From assembly GCA_950295325.1 (NCBI GenBank), contig OX485806.1:53129169-53193168 (forward strand): a DNA stretch of 64,000 bases. Reading direction: 5' to 3'. Of the stretch, positions 1 through 10,550 are shown piece after piece. Under the pieces are notes generated by a model. The model was not told the DNA's origin and made no database searches. It saw nothing but the letters and a program-made list of their open reading frames with translations. Position 1 is the stretch's first letter. Every line of letters begins with the position of its first letter. This DNA is from Polytrichum commune. Taxonomy: Eukaryota > Streptophyta > Polytrichopsida > Polytrichales > Polytrichaceae. The translations under genes and the position numbers were made by a program.

Positions 1-330
1 TATCCAGAAAAAACCTTCCAATGATAGAATTGATCATTTCCATTGCAATCAATCCCACAAAAGGACGTTTTAACTCAATCATGGAGCCAAAAAAATAGCT
101 GGTGATAGTCAGATCTCAAGTCCAATGTGTTGAAAACTGGAGCGTTTCATATCACGTAAAACAATTCCTCTATGGTGGGCATCAAATAATGGTCCGAATT
201 TGGCTTGATGTTGATTGTGCGATAGTCCCCATATATTTTCATCTCCATCAAATTACCAAAAATATATTTATCTGAAAGCATGATTGTTGCACAAACGTCT
301 CCTCATTGGATAACTCCACCAAATTTGCGA
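1..330 (-). pseudogene. Ty3/gypsy reverse transcriptase relic, cut by the window edge
   Basis: Read on the minus strand from about 253 down to 1, one frame gives a typical Ty3/gypsy reverse-transcriptase N-terminal core: GDYRTINIKPNSDHY, then MPTIEELF, then NTLDLRSDYHQL, then KTSF. These match the family blocks 'DYR.LN..T..N.YPLP.I..L' and 'S.IDL.SGYHQI'. Two in-frame stops interrupt it, one before NAPVF and one after the WLHD segment, and the usual glycine of SGYHQ is D. The palm-domain YVDD box would lie beyond the left edge. The enzyme would copy retrotransposon RNA into cDNA; this copy is dead. Family assignment rests on the motifs and is firm; the lineage is not resolved. Confidence 0.85.
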
Positions 331-1811
331 GCAATGTTCTGTCACAATGATCTTGGACACCAATTCTTTGTGATATACTCAATTTGTATGGATGTCTAGA
401 GATATACTGATTTTCTTTTAGTTAAATCTAAATAATTTTTTTTATGTAGCCCTCAACATTGTGGATGCTAAAAGCAAAATAACTTTGATACGAACAAATA
501 AATGTCTGCATTGTTTGACACCTATAAGATGAAGATCTAACACCAATGGCCAATCATTGAACTTTGTGGTGGCCCACTTCTTCAAAGGATCCACCTCTAA
601 TGTCAGCACAATCTTCAACCGTTAACTTGATTTGGAGGCAATATCTTTGCCCGTAGCAACATCACTCAAAGTTGTCCCAAAAAACCCTTGTAATGTGCCA
701 ATACACCATGCCTTTGTAATCTCTTGGTTCTCAAAAGGTAAAGTATTTTTAAAAAAACTTTAAAAAATTCTTACCGGCCATATTTGTCCCAAATTCTTGG
801 ACACGAAGCTCTTCCGCAATTTGACATTTTTAGACGACAATATTGCTCAAATTAGGCATCATAATTAGGTGCCGATGATACATGTGGATTTGTCGTCCAT
901 TTTATTCCCTCACCATTGTGCTCTACCCACATAATCATCAACCGATCATCCATGTGCCATTGAAAGGCCGGACAAATACCTAGGAACCAATCTAAGCAAG
1001 TTAAATCCATATTTTTGCCCAAAAAGAAAAACATTGACCTTCAATCATCTGAAGTGATGTCGTGCTTTGGGTGGGAAAGCCCATAGCTTCCTCATGTTCA
1101 TCCGCATTAGGCTCTTCATAAGTGTGAGTGTTTACATTCTACACCATGCCTAGTCCTTGTGCCCGAAATGCATAGGAACCCACATAAATCATAAAAGTTG
1201 GAAATACACCACAAGGTGCCCCCGCCTTGTTGACCAATGCCAAAGGCGTAGAATCATCTTTGTGCACCAGTATCGAGTACCAATTGTCATCCAGATGTTG
1301 TCCACCTTGAGTCCCATTGGCATAGGAATTCAAACAAAAACAATGGAGAATAGATAATGGGGAACCAAATTGGTCCATATCCATCGAGGTCAATGAGCAT
1401 AAGAACTCATTTCCATGGCATCCGAAAAGATTGGGGACCCAAGAATTTGGCACAAATATTGCCAATTTGCCACAACCTTGTTTTTAATATGACCTTAAGG
1501 TGGTACATTATCCAAGATGTATCCAAGGGGATTGGATTGGTGTTTTAACCACCAATGCATGATCCGTAGCAACTCCCAAAAGAAGTTGGATTAAAGTCAT
1601 CAAGACCCTGATTTGCTTTCCCGCTTGAATGATCTTGGCAAAGCTAACAAAAAAATTCAAAGGCAATTCATTTTCTATGTCTAAGCTATCATCTACTTGG
1701 ACATAAACATATCCATGATGAAACTTAATTTCAACACTGTAACCAATTTGACATGGCGAACCCAGTAATTTTCCACTACAAGAAACTCAGAAATGTAACT
1801 CGCAGTCCATT
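331..1811 (-). pseudogene. Probable upstream gag/protease part of the same Ty3/gypsy relic
   Basis: Minus-strand open stretches at 852-1034 (about 60 codons) and 1139-1465 (about 108 codons) lie directly upstream of the reverse-transcriptase relic and in its orientation, where gag, protease and the linker of a Ty3/gypsy polyprotein would sit. The 852-1034 segment contains LTCLDWFLGI, faintly like the ILGMDWL block after the protease active site. No CCHC knuckle or D[ST]G triad is clear, so I assign this by position and orientation only. The stretch from 1466 to 1811 has no supported coding region. An unrelated filler sequence is possible. Confidence 0.35.
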
Positions 1812-2112
1812 TGTTGCATACCTCTCCATGATGAGTGCCTTCAATATTATGAGCACAACGGGGACCCCAGAATGATGCCCGGGATTTGTGGCGCCATAGG
1901 TGAGATGGCCCAAGTGATCCTAGTGTGGGTGAGGGCCCTGTGCTAAGAGATATGGCAATTTGAATGGGCCACTTTCTAGGGACATCGCCCTGAGACAACA
2001 ATGACCTAAGAGTGGTTGCCTAAGACTACCCAGGTTAGGACCACCAAAACGTCCTCAATACTTACCTGAATGTAGCAAACGATGAATCTATTGGCATCTA
2101 CGCAAAAGTACT
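1812..2112 (+). repeat. LTR family 1, old copy, left part (split by element a)
   Basis: The sequence resembles the start of the family-1 LTR in its coding orientation: TGTTGCATACCTCTCC here against TGTCGCGCACCTCTCC in younger copies. It then follows the family through the CCCGGGATTTGTGGCGCC block and the GTGGGTGAGGGCCC block. It stops exactly where the TGTCGGAAC terminus of element a begins (2113). The family resumes after the other end of that element at 7893. Divergence from the other copies is high, so this is among the oldest family-1 copies in the window. Confidence 0.75.
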
Positions 2113-4216
2113 TGTCGGAACATGGGATCAACAAAAGAATCCGGTTAAGCGTTTTTAATGCTTAATCCGGTTGTCCGGATGATCCGAGTCTCGTTCTTGG
2201 GACCCTGTGAAGTGTAAGATGACAGCTCTACTCCTTTCCTGCTTGAAAATCAACCACCGGGCGGAATGGCCTTTCCGTTTCCGGATGGTTAGTTGGAAAT
2301 CCTCACTTCCGGGACTTGCCTTCCGGATGAACCACTAAAGTTAAGATTTACTCCTACTCCTACCTCCTCAATTCCTACCTCCTCTATACCTACCGTCGAT
2401 GGTGATGTGGCTCATCTGAGAAAGATGCCCCGATCTGGCCACTTTCTAGTCTTCCCTCACAACCTGTCCGGATCAGCTTAATCCGGCCTAGCATGTCACA
2501 CAGAGAATCCGTAATGTGTGCCCGGAACTACACAGATAGATTGATCTGGATCCGCCCAGGGTTTATAAATCCGGGATAACTGGGCGACCCGTACCGCTCT
2601 TCGAACTACCCTTCCCAGACACTGTGGGACCTCTTCGGAAGGTCGGATGGCGTAAGTTTGAGTACCCCTTGCACCCTTTACCTAGTCCTAACAACGGCTT
2701 TCCCACATAGAAGTTACACAGGCAAACGAACCAGCGAGGCTTCATTCCCACTACACCTCAGAAGTGGTCAACCCAATCCTGTAACCGGAACCGATCCGGG
2801 CCTTTCCCTCTCGTGCTATCTTGACTTCTTAACCCTCCTATTCTCCCTGATCCTTGGACACACTCTGGATTACTCATGCATAAACACACCAAGGCTATAG
2901 AGAATCAGAGGTTTATTCAATTAGAAAGCACAAAACAACACAAAGGGGAAAAAACACCCCTTTCCAAACTTCCAAGCCTCCTAAATAGTGGTCTTTGACC
3001 CCAAAATGAAGGGGCGGCGCCGTTGGCCGCTCTACCCTACCCTAACTGAGAGTGCCATGGAATCAACACGTTTGCGGAAATTTCGGATCTCAGATCCTAC
3101 TTTTAGCTGACACAAAATTTGGACTACCACGTCCCTGCACGACCTCCTACTCCTAACTACCCAACTGTCTAATTACCTATCTTAGGTGGTTCGGTGCTTC
3201 TTTGGTGTTGTTCCTGTCTTGGACTGGCTGGCTGGCCCACTGATTCTAGACGCCCCTCCACCAAGGGTCAAGAGCCTCCTCTCCTGAAGTTGGGTGAAGA
3301 TCTTGCGCATGCTAGGAGAGGGGGTGACCTCTTCTTTGGACTCCTCTACTGCTGAAGGACCTGTCTGTTCCCACGATCCGTCGTCCAAGTCGGAACACTC
3401 CGGGGTCGGAACCTTCTTCTTCTTCCTGGAGCTCTGCCGCGGTGCATGCTCGCTCTCCGCTGTCCGTTCCCTGTTCCGACCACTCAGGGTCGGAGTAACC
3501 TTCTCTCCCTAACCGTGTGAGCCCAAAAGGGTGCCCACATTTAGTCTTAGACCCTTGAAACGTTAGTTGATGCACTTTGAAGTAGCATGTTACTTCACAA
3601 AAATATAAAAAGAGTGAAATGTTAGTCTTAGAAGTACCATGTTGTAAGAGGCTAGGATGTGAGTTGTTATTGTGTTTTTACCTTCGGAAGGATTTGAGTG
3701 AATGAGGATAGGTAAGGAGAACTTGGATTGAGTAGTTAGTGAGTAGGCTAGTACAAATGGATGGAGACAACCAAAGTGACTCAAGAGGCAAGTGCATTCG
3801 AATTGGGATGAATGGAGGATCACATGGAGCGCACAAGTGGACCACCTCATCATGGCCACTTAATGGGGAAGGCCCAAGGAAGAATGCAAGGTGGAGGATA
3901 AGCAAATTCTCAAAGCACCAATCAAATCACGAGTTAAGCATCGTGGTTTGAATTAAGTGGTGAGCGACGATTTGGGAAAGTAAGGGGAGAAAGTTATGGC
4001 GGCGGAAAGCGAAGGAGGCTAAGTTTGGGTTGAAGCATCCCAAGTTTGGTAAAGTGTGGTAGGTAGAAAGCCAAGGCTAGTTAAATGTTCGAATTAGGAT
4101 CCTTGTTGATCATTTGAAGGAGGAAGGCTTAGAAGATAGGATTGGCGCCTACTAAGTAGGAGGAAATCTCAAGGGCTTATCGTGAGCCTTGAGGGTGCTC
4201 ACCCCCTCAAGCTTAC

Positions 4217-4224
4217 TATATAAT
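4217..4224 (+). promoter_or_regulatory. TATA box candidate of the family-3 LTR
   Basis: TATATAAT lies about 700 bp into the LTR, upstream of a pyrimidine-rich stretch (4225-4262) suitable as a transcription start region. It is a candidate only, chosen on sequence match and position. Confidence 0.35.
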
Positions 4225-4733
4225 CCCTCATTCTTCCCTCACTCATCCTCTCTTTCCTTTGTGCTCCAAGGCACCCCACGAGTTATAAGTGTGGGTGTGG
4301 GAAGCCATATTGGAGCACATGTGTGTGCTTAGTTTTTAGTTTGAGAGCCAAGGCTTGTTAGCCTTGAAGAGGGCTTGACCTCTTGGTAGAATTAGTGTTG
4401 ACGTGAAGGATTTTAAAGTTAATTCATGATTCCAATTTGTGGTACTTAAAGTTCATGTTTTGAATACACGTGGTTGCAAGTTCCATGTTTAAGAGTTGAG
4501 CACTTGATGTTGTGATGAGTGCAAAAATATACTTGTGTGGATTAGTTAGTCTTAGTGAAGTTAGGAAATTCTCTCTCCCCCTCTCCTCTCTAGGATTTTA
4601 GGATTTTAGGATTAGAGAAGAATTGTGTGATTAGAAAGGGGTTGTTAGTAGAATTAGGGAAATTAGGTAGGAAGATTAGTTAAGGGCTTGAATAATTAGT
4701 GAGGTAGTTGGGGATTACAACTACAAAGTTGTG

Positions 4734-4985
4734 GGTTCATGAAGGAGCTGGGTTTATGAAGGAGCTGGGTTTGTTTAGTTAGAAAGTAAAGAGCTGGGTT
4801 TATGAAGGACCTGGGTTTGTTTAGTTAGAAGCTAAGGAGCTGGGTTCATGAAGGAGCTGGGTTTATGAAGGAGTTGGGTTTGTTTAGTTAGAAGCTAAGA
4901 AGCTGGGTTTATGAAGGAGCTGGGTTTATGAAGGAGCTAGGTTTATGTAATTAGAAAGTGAAAAGATGGGTTCATGAAGGAGCTT
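4734..4985 (+). repeat. Minisatellite inside the family-3 LTR, 63-bp units
   Basis: About four units, mostly 63 bp (one shortened to 46 bp), each built from GGGTTCATGAAGGAGCT and GGGTTTATGAAGGAGCT followed by GGGTTTGTTTAGTTAGAAG. The short GAAGGAGCT motif is itself repeated inside each unit, so the array is a repeat of repeats. No coding potential. Confidence 0.85.
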
Positions 4986-7892
4986 AGTAGATAGCCTACC
5001 TAATTAGCTCATAGACAAGTAGTTAGTTACATTATGCTAGTTAGTGTTATGTGTGGCTTTCACAAGTAAATGTATTTGAGATTGACTATAGAGAATAGTG
5101 TTTTTTTAACACTTGCATCCTCTCTTTAAAAATAAACCACGTACACAACTTAATGGAGAATGTGGAGCACTCTCGCGATGGCAAGACAAAGGAAGCAAAG
5201 ACCAAAGGTGCGAGGGAGAGATTGACATAAGTCACATAAGTATTTCTTAATACTTAAAGGCTTATGTACAGTATGGAGACACCAAGTGAGACCTCTTATA
5301 GTAGCGATACGGAATACACAAGTGATAGTTCAAGTGGTAGTATAGAGTCAACGGCACGGACTCCATTTAGGAGAGGGATATCCTTAAGGGCTTGTGTAGC
5401 TAAAGCAGCCGGATGGACGTTAGAAGCAAACAAAGACAAAATAGCACCCGAGCATAAGGAGGTTAAAATAACATAGTTAACTTGTGCATTCTCCACATAC
5501 GTATTGAAATCGTACATTGAGTTGTTAAAAGTGAAATTCCAGTTAAATCCAAGACCACTTGAAGGGTGAACCTTGTACTATGGACTCATCCAAGTCCAAA
5601 TCCAATACCGCGGAGGAATGTGAGCCCAAACCCACTACTCGGACTACGGACGCTTAAGGGTGGGGGGTTTGGCCTCACAAACCGCCAGAGGGGGTAGTTG
5701 TCCCCAAGGCTCCATGATCATGCAGTCGGGTGCGGGTGGCTGCGAAACTTGTACCGTAGGGTCCTTACCGCGATCCGGCGTTTTTGCTCGTTCCGAAGTC
5801 CGAGCCCTTTCTAGAGTCTTAGCCCTTTCCAGCGTTTTGGCCCTCTTCGTCATTGGGGATTGGACCGGCCCTGACCTCGCCAAATGCTTTGTGTTCTTCC
5901 CTTCGAATCGGAGGTGACCGGGCCCTTTCCGGCTCTAGAGTCTTCTCGCGATTCGGAACTCTACCAGATTCTTGTTGCCTTGATGTCCCTGCGGCTTGGC
6001 TGGGCTCGGCAGTGGCCTGGGCAGTTGGGACGAGCTCCACCTCGCCTATAACTTCGTAAATTCTGGCCGTGGGCGATCCGGGCAAGCTTGAATCCATCAT
6101 CCGTCTTGGGGGTCCGCGCGGGGGCAGGAGTTTCTGAATTTCCTTCAACAGGTCTTTCATTGACCTGGAGTACTTAACTAAGATTTGCAGGGTCTGTCGG
6201 ACCGAGAAGAAATCCGCCGTTTCCATGAGCTTGTCATATAGATGAGTTTTGTTGACGATCACTCCTAGATGTCTGACCAGTTCCCGGACTCGGTTTAGTA
6301 CCACTGTCTGCTCCGCCTGATAGCGGTGGACCTCCTCACTCTTATGCGCAAGCTCCAGGGTCATTGTTGCTACCTGCGCGGCCAATTGTGCCTTCTCGGT
6401 CTCTAGTGCGTCCACTTTTGACTGGTCCGTCTTCTTGGCGAATTCTCGGAGAATGTTTCCGGGTCCGCAATTGTCCAGTGCCCTGCTTACTCCCCGGGTG
6501 ATATGCTCCAGCCGGAAGTTATGATTCTGGAGGTGGGTCAGCTCCTCCCGGACTCGCTTGAAAGGGGTTTCCGGATACTGGAAGGAAGACAGGTCAATGT
6601 CCCTCCAGTGCGGCTCCCTGCTTGGGCCGGCTTTGTTTCCAAGCTGAGGATTGGCCGTTTTTCTTGACTCGGGGGTGGTGCAGTAGGAGGCGGCTCACGG
6701 ACGGCGGGGTCGCCCAGTGACTCTTCCGTTCCGGCCTCTGTCAACTCAACCTCCGACCCGAGTTTGTAGACGACCTCGTCCTCCGCAATTGTTAACGCAT
6801 CCTCTTCCTTAACGCACCCATTCCGCTGATAGAGATGAAGAAGGTAGGGGAAGAGGGGAAAGGGTTTTTTTCCGATGTGGAGGATCCATTTCTCCGCCAA
6901 TTCTTGGATGAGTCGCCCCCAGTTGACCGGCCGCGTTCCGGACAAGGCTCCGAAGATGGTATTGGCCATTGTAATGCTTAACCTCTTGGGTTTCTCCGGG
7001 TAGAGAATCGGGAGGAGAAATTCTATCACCCTACGCTCCCTAGGGTTCCAGCAATCACCCAGATGGAACCCATCCTTTGGATCGTGCTCGGTTCGGAATT
7101 ACCCTACAAAATAGGTGTCCTTCCGGTTCGCCCATCCTTCGCCTCTCCTTGGAGTGAACCCAAAAACATCTGCCCATACCTCCGCGGTCCATTGTTCCGG
7201 AACCTACCGCATTGTCCTCTCCCACTGATTTTCTCTTTCAGACATGAACTCCCTCAATGTCGCCTCACTCCGTAAATTCCAGGGCTTCGCAAGGAGGCCC
7301 TCGCATCCCATCCAGGTGAGGTCCTCTATCAACTCCTTCAACTCCGACTTCCGATTCGGAATGGTAGGCGCTACATTCTTAAGGGGAATCGGAACAAGAT
7401 CATCGTCCTCCCGCACTTCCGGCATTGTGCAGTAACCCATGTCCGTCCTAAAACAGAATCTCAGCAATCCAACTGCTGATGATTTGACAAAAAAAAAGCT
7501 CCCCACCACTTTTCTCTCGGCATTGTCACACTACGCAAATGGCTCAAGGGGAAGGCTAATTTCCTTAAGTGTCCTCGTCCCCCTTGAGTTCGGCCCTGTA
7601 ACCGCCTAGGGTAACCGTTTATGGTAACCGCCTTATTCCCGTACAACTGCCATCATCCCGGTTGCTTCGGGGCTGGCAATTATCTAACGGTATTTTTGGG
7701 TCGGTTCCGGGTCGGTTAAAGGGATTGTTTTAGCCATTTTATTGCGTTTGGTTGGATGTACCAAGAGTTATTTCCTAAAACAGCTAAGCTACACTAAAGT
7801 CCCTTTACTTAATCAAAACACCTAACCTATTTCTCCACTAAAGACCGGTTTGGTCAGTAATCCGGATTTCCGTGCATTTTCAGGCTCCCACA

Positions 7893-8040
7893 GTAATGCC
7901 AACAAAGTGGTTACTTGATAAAACTAGAGATCATAGAAAGAATTTATGAAGGTTTGAAGTAGTTGGGGGGGGGGGTAGGGGCCCTGTCCAAACTCCCAAA
8001 GACTTATATGGGTGAGGTGTCTTTGCCAACCGATCCCATC
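7893..8040 (+). repeat. LTR family 1, old copy, right part
   Basis: After element a the family-1 LTR resumes with sequence comparable to 58506 onward: TTACTTGAT, then the long G run and GGGGCCCT, then CTTATATGGGTGAGGTG. Similarity fades near 8040 and the expected GTTGCGACA end is missing, so this copy is truncated. A run of ten or more G lies at about 7965-7975. Confidence 0.6.
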
Positions 8041-9342
8041 TGAAGCATACCTAGCAACTATGCTTCTGTCGAGGCCACCTTCAACCCTCAGCCTTAGACG
8101 GTGTAACCCGCTGCTGAACCAGTTTACATGGAAGTCACTCCCACCAAAATTACATCATTCTAAGTTTCCATTTCTATGAAGGTGATTGCATGTCTACTAA
8201 TATTGGTTACTGTGATATGTTCTTACAATACTTTCTTGAATTCTCAAGGAGTAGTTGACCTAAGTTTTCAAGCTTATGTTCCTTTAAATCCTAATGTGAA
8301 GGTTAAGTGCATTTAAAGGAATTTCATTCTTGTATACAATATCTTTCATGGTTTGGATGATTAGAACCTTCCTTATTTTCTCAAAGTTATTCCAAGGATA
8401 TTCCATTAAGAGGGTCTATAGTTTCAAGCATACTCGCTCATTAAATGGAACTCATAAGAGTTCTCTAGTTCTCCAATATTCATTTGAGGATCCTTGCGTA
8501 AGTTTCTATTACAAGGCAAACCTACTTCCTTACTAATTCTAAGCTACCTAGTTTAGATAATTCCCCGATGTCATGGAATCCCTCTTCATTCCATAAGTGT
8601 ATATTACTCCGATTGTCATTCAAAGGTGCTTGATTAATAATCATCCTCGTTCCTAAGGGGCATTCCAATTCTTGGTCATAATTTACCTAAGTTCCCTAAA
8701 TGTTCCCCTTAGTTGCCTTGAATTCCCAAGTATCCCCCCTTGGTTGCTTTGATTTCCCCAAGTATTCCCCTTGGTTGCTTTGAATTCCTAAGTATGCATG
8801 TGAGGAGATTTGATGGCAAGGGGGGGGGGGCGGCTTAACCCACTTTAGATCATCTCTTCTTGCTTGCCTAGCACTCGATAGCTTGGGTACCCCTCGAGTA
8901 GATTTCGCCCATCAATTACCTCAAATCCGAAGTTACTTGGAGGAAGGTAATCACAGTCTTTACCACTTAGGTGTCCACTCCGAATTTGATGGCCTCTCGT
9001 ATCAATCTTCCGCGTATGCCTTGCCCATGTGGGACATTACTAGCCACTTGGCCACCTCTCTCTTTACTTCAACCCTTTACTTATTTTTGTATAATTGTTG
9101 TATATGACGTAATTGTCCAACGCTTTAATGTGCAAGTCTCGGTGTTGGTCTCTCGCAAGGTTCCGATGAATGCACATGCAAACTCCTCTCTCCCGTAAAT
9201 TACTTAATGGCCGAGGACAATTTACACAATTCCATAAGTCGTAGGTAACTTTAAGGTCGCATGTATCCCCTTTAATTTGTTTTCTTCCCGAATGCTTGAT
9301 TTCCTCACGACTCAGGCTAAGTCTCCAACACTCAAATTAGTT
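8041..9342. other. No gene seen
   Basis: Only short chance reading frames occur. From about 8690 to 8800 the phrase CCCCTTGGTTGCTTTGA(T/A)TTCC repeats roughly three times, a small decayed tandem repeat. A poly-G run of about ten lies near 8821. Nothing else is recognisable. Confidence 0.5.
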
Positions 9343-9840
9343 TGCACCATGGGTGCCTCATGTCTCAAAGCTAAATTTCCTAGCTCTCATGTTAGTTTGC
9401 ACCACGGGTGCCTCACATCTCAAGTTAATTTGCACCGCGGGTGCCTATAACCCTCTCTAATGCACCACGGGTGCCCATAGACTCGCTAATGCACCACGGG
9501 TGCCTACAGAACTCGCTAATGCACAGCGGGTGCCTATAGACTCGCTAATGCACCGTGGGTGCCTATAGACTCGCTAATGCACCGTGGGTGCCTATAGACT
9601 CGCTAATGCACCGCAGGTGCCTATAGACACGTTAATGCACCACGGGTGCCTATAGACTCGCTAATGCACCGTGGGTGCCTATAGACTCGCTAATGCACCG
9701 CAGGTGCCTATAGACACGTTAATGCACCACGGGTGCCTATAGACTCGCTAATGCACCACAGGTGCCTATAGAACTTACTAATGCACCGCGGGTGCCTATA
9801 GACTCACTAATGCACCACGGGTGCCTATAGACTTTGGAAG
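9343..9840 (+). repeat. 29-bp minisatellite, 16 GCACC-GGGTGCC units with an 87-bp higher-order repeat
   Basis: Sixteen occurrences of GCACCnnGGGTGCC. The first three are irregularly spaced (9343-9432); from about 9461 the spacing is 29-30 bp, with the linker TATAGACTCGCTAAT. Each core GCACC-nnn-GGTGC is a 5-bp inverted repeat with a 3-base loop. Units fall into variants (CGTGG, CGCAGG with ACACGTT linker, CACGG). Three successive variants form an 87-bp block that occurs twice, identical, at 9578-9664 and 9665-9751. Not coding. Confidence 0.9.
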
Positions 9841-10164
9841 GCTTAAGAGGCTCGACACTCATGTAGAGTATTCGTGTAAGAATGAAGTGTATTATGGCCC
9901 TTAAGTTGGCCTTCTTATATAGTCGTCCACATCTATGTTTTTGTAAGATTTCTTTAAATGTCAGCTGCAGCTATATTTAGTACTGAATCTCATAATAGCA
10001 TGAATTTAAGAGTTTTAATCTAAGTTTCTAAATCTATATTGTTTGAAATATACTTCCTACCTACATAACTTTCCATATCTCCTAGTTGGAATTACATCCA
10101 TCCTAGTTTCATTAATCACATGCCATATAAACGAGAATAAACCCGTTCCTCTTCACTCCTCGAA

Positions 10165-10370
10165 TTGGTCCCGTTTCCACTTCCTTCGACCGTCCCAGTC
10201 TCTCTTTCGTTCCCGCATTGCTTCTCGTTCCCAGCTGCTTCTCGCGTTCCTAGCTCTTTCCGCGTTCCCAGCTACCTCTCGGGTTCCCCAGTTCTTTTTG
10301 CGTTCCCTAGCTGCCTCTCGCATTCCCCAGCTCCCTCTGCGTTCCCAGCTGTCTCTGCGTTCGTCTCTAA
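10165..10370 (+). repeat. Short tandem repeat, GTTCCCAGCTGCCTCTCGC type
   Basis: About eight degenerate units of 22-27 bp built on (C)GTTCCCAGCTGCCTCTCGC. They give the serine/arginine-rich reading frames seen here on both strands (RSQLLLAF / RVPQFFLRS), which I do not regard as genes. The 9841-10164 stretch before it holds nothing recognisable. Confidence 0.7.
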
Positions 10371-10482
10371 AATTCACTGCCGCCACCGGCCCGGTGGCTT
10401 ACTCCTCGTACCTGCTTGGCTTCTTGTCTCTGGCCTTCCCTTGGTTTGGGGGGGAAAGAGGCGAGCTCTCCAGCTTCGCGTT

Positions 10483-10550
10483 GTGGTAATGTTGCTCTAG
10501 CAATGTGATGATCAATTTAAGATAGGATTTCATGGATAGAAGTCCACATC
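10483..10550 (+). repeat. LTR family 1 fragment, left side of a nested pair
   Basis: The sequence GTTGCTCTAGCAATG through CATGGATAGAAGTCCACATC matches the family-1 LTR in plus coding orientation (compare 58810-58870). It is cut by the opposite-oriented LTR at 10551 and continues at 11525. Confidence 0.75.

Larger units (their letters stand above)
3511..5684 (+). mobile_element. LTR family 3, solo LTR 3516-5679 with AACCG target duplication
   Basis: The LTR begins TGTGAGCCCAAAAGG at 3516 and ends GGTTTGGCCTCACA at 5679 (2,164 bp). It is flanked on both sides by a perfect AACCG (3511-3515 and 5680-5684). No coding sequence lies inside, so it is a solo LTR left by recombination of a longer element. 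It sits in the ORF of element a. A TATATAAT box is at 4217-4224 and a GGGTT(T/C)ATGAAGGAGCT minisatellite at 4734-4985. The block near 5380-5415 (CTTAAGGGCTTGTGTAGC) recurs in reverse at 35290-35340, linking this copy to the minus-strand copy at 35108-36939. Confidence 0.85.
3182..7425 (-). pseudogene. Coiled-coil protein of element a, frameshifted and LTR-split
   Basis: The start is the ATG at 7425 (MPEVREDDD), conserved as MPEAREVDE in element b. Segments in order: an N-terminal part with ELKELIEDLTWMGCEGLLAKP (7330-7204); a globular part with MANTIFGALSGTRPVNWGRL (about 7000-6850), weakly like the plant 'Transposase_32/putative plant transposon' domain; an acidic-proline linker (6760-6640); a coiled coil with ETEKAQLAAQVATM and SARQTLQ-like blocks (6415-6100); and a basic RS/P-rich tail. 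The tail resumes beyond the nested LTR and ends with IFTQLQERRLLTLGGG and a stop near 3182. At least two frameshifts are needed. No catalytic motif is visible; a structural or gag-like role is a guess. Confidence 0.6.
2113..7892 (-). mobile_element. Element a: inverted-terminus element, about 3.6 kb plus a nested LTR
   Basis: The minus-strand 5' end (7892 downward) reads TGTGGGAGCCTGAAAATGC and matches the 5' end of element b. The other end (2113) reads TGTCGGAACATGGG and matches the 3' ends of elements b and c. The termini are therefore an inverted TGTGGGA-type repeat. Flanking pentamers are GTACT (2108-2112) and GTAAT (7893-7897), a 5-bp target duplication with one mismatch. The interior carries one degenerate coiled-coil ORF on the minus strand, interrupted by a family-3 LTR at 3516-5679. 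The 3' subterminal region is rich in TCCGGA. No direct terminal repeats, reverse transcriptase or DDE core were found. Classification is open; non-autonomous spread is inferred. Confidence 0.7.

Noticed and set aside
9343-9840. CRISPR-like array of regularly spaced repeats
   Set aside because: Repeats and linkers are both conserved (no unique spacers), the setting is a plant nuclear genome, and no cas genes exist. It is a minisatellite.
10043-10500. Plus-strand open frames of 111-148 codons
   Set aside because: Their serine/arginine/proline bias comes from the GTTCCCAGCTGCCTC repeat; an opposite-strand frame exists too, and no start context or domain supports them.
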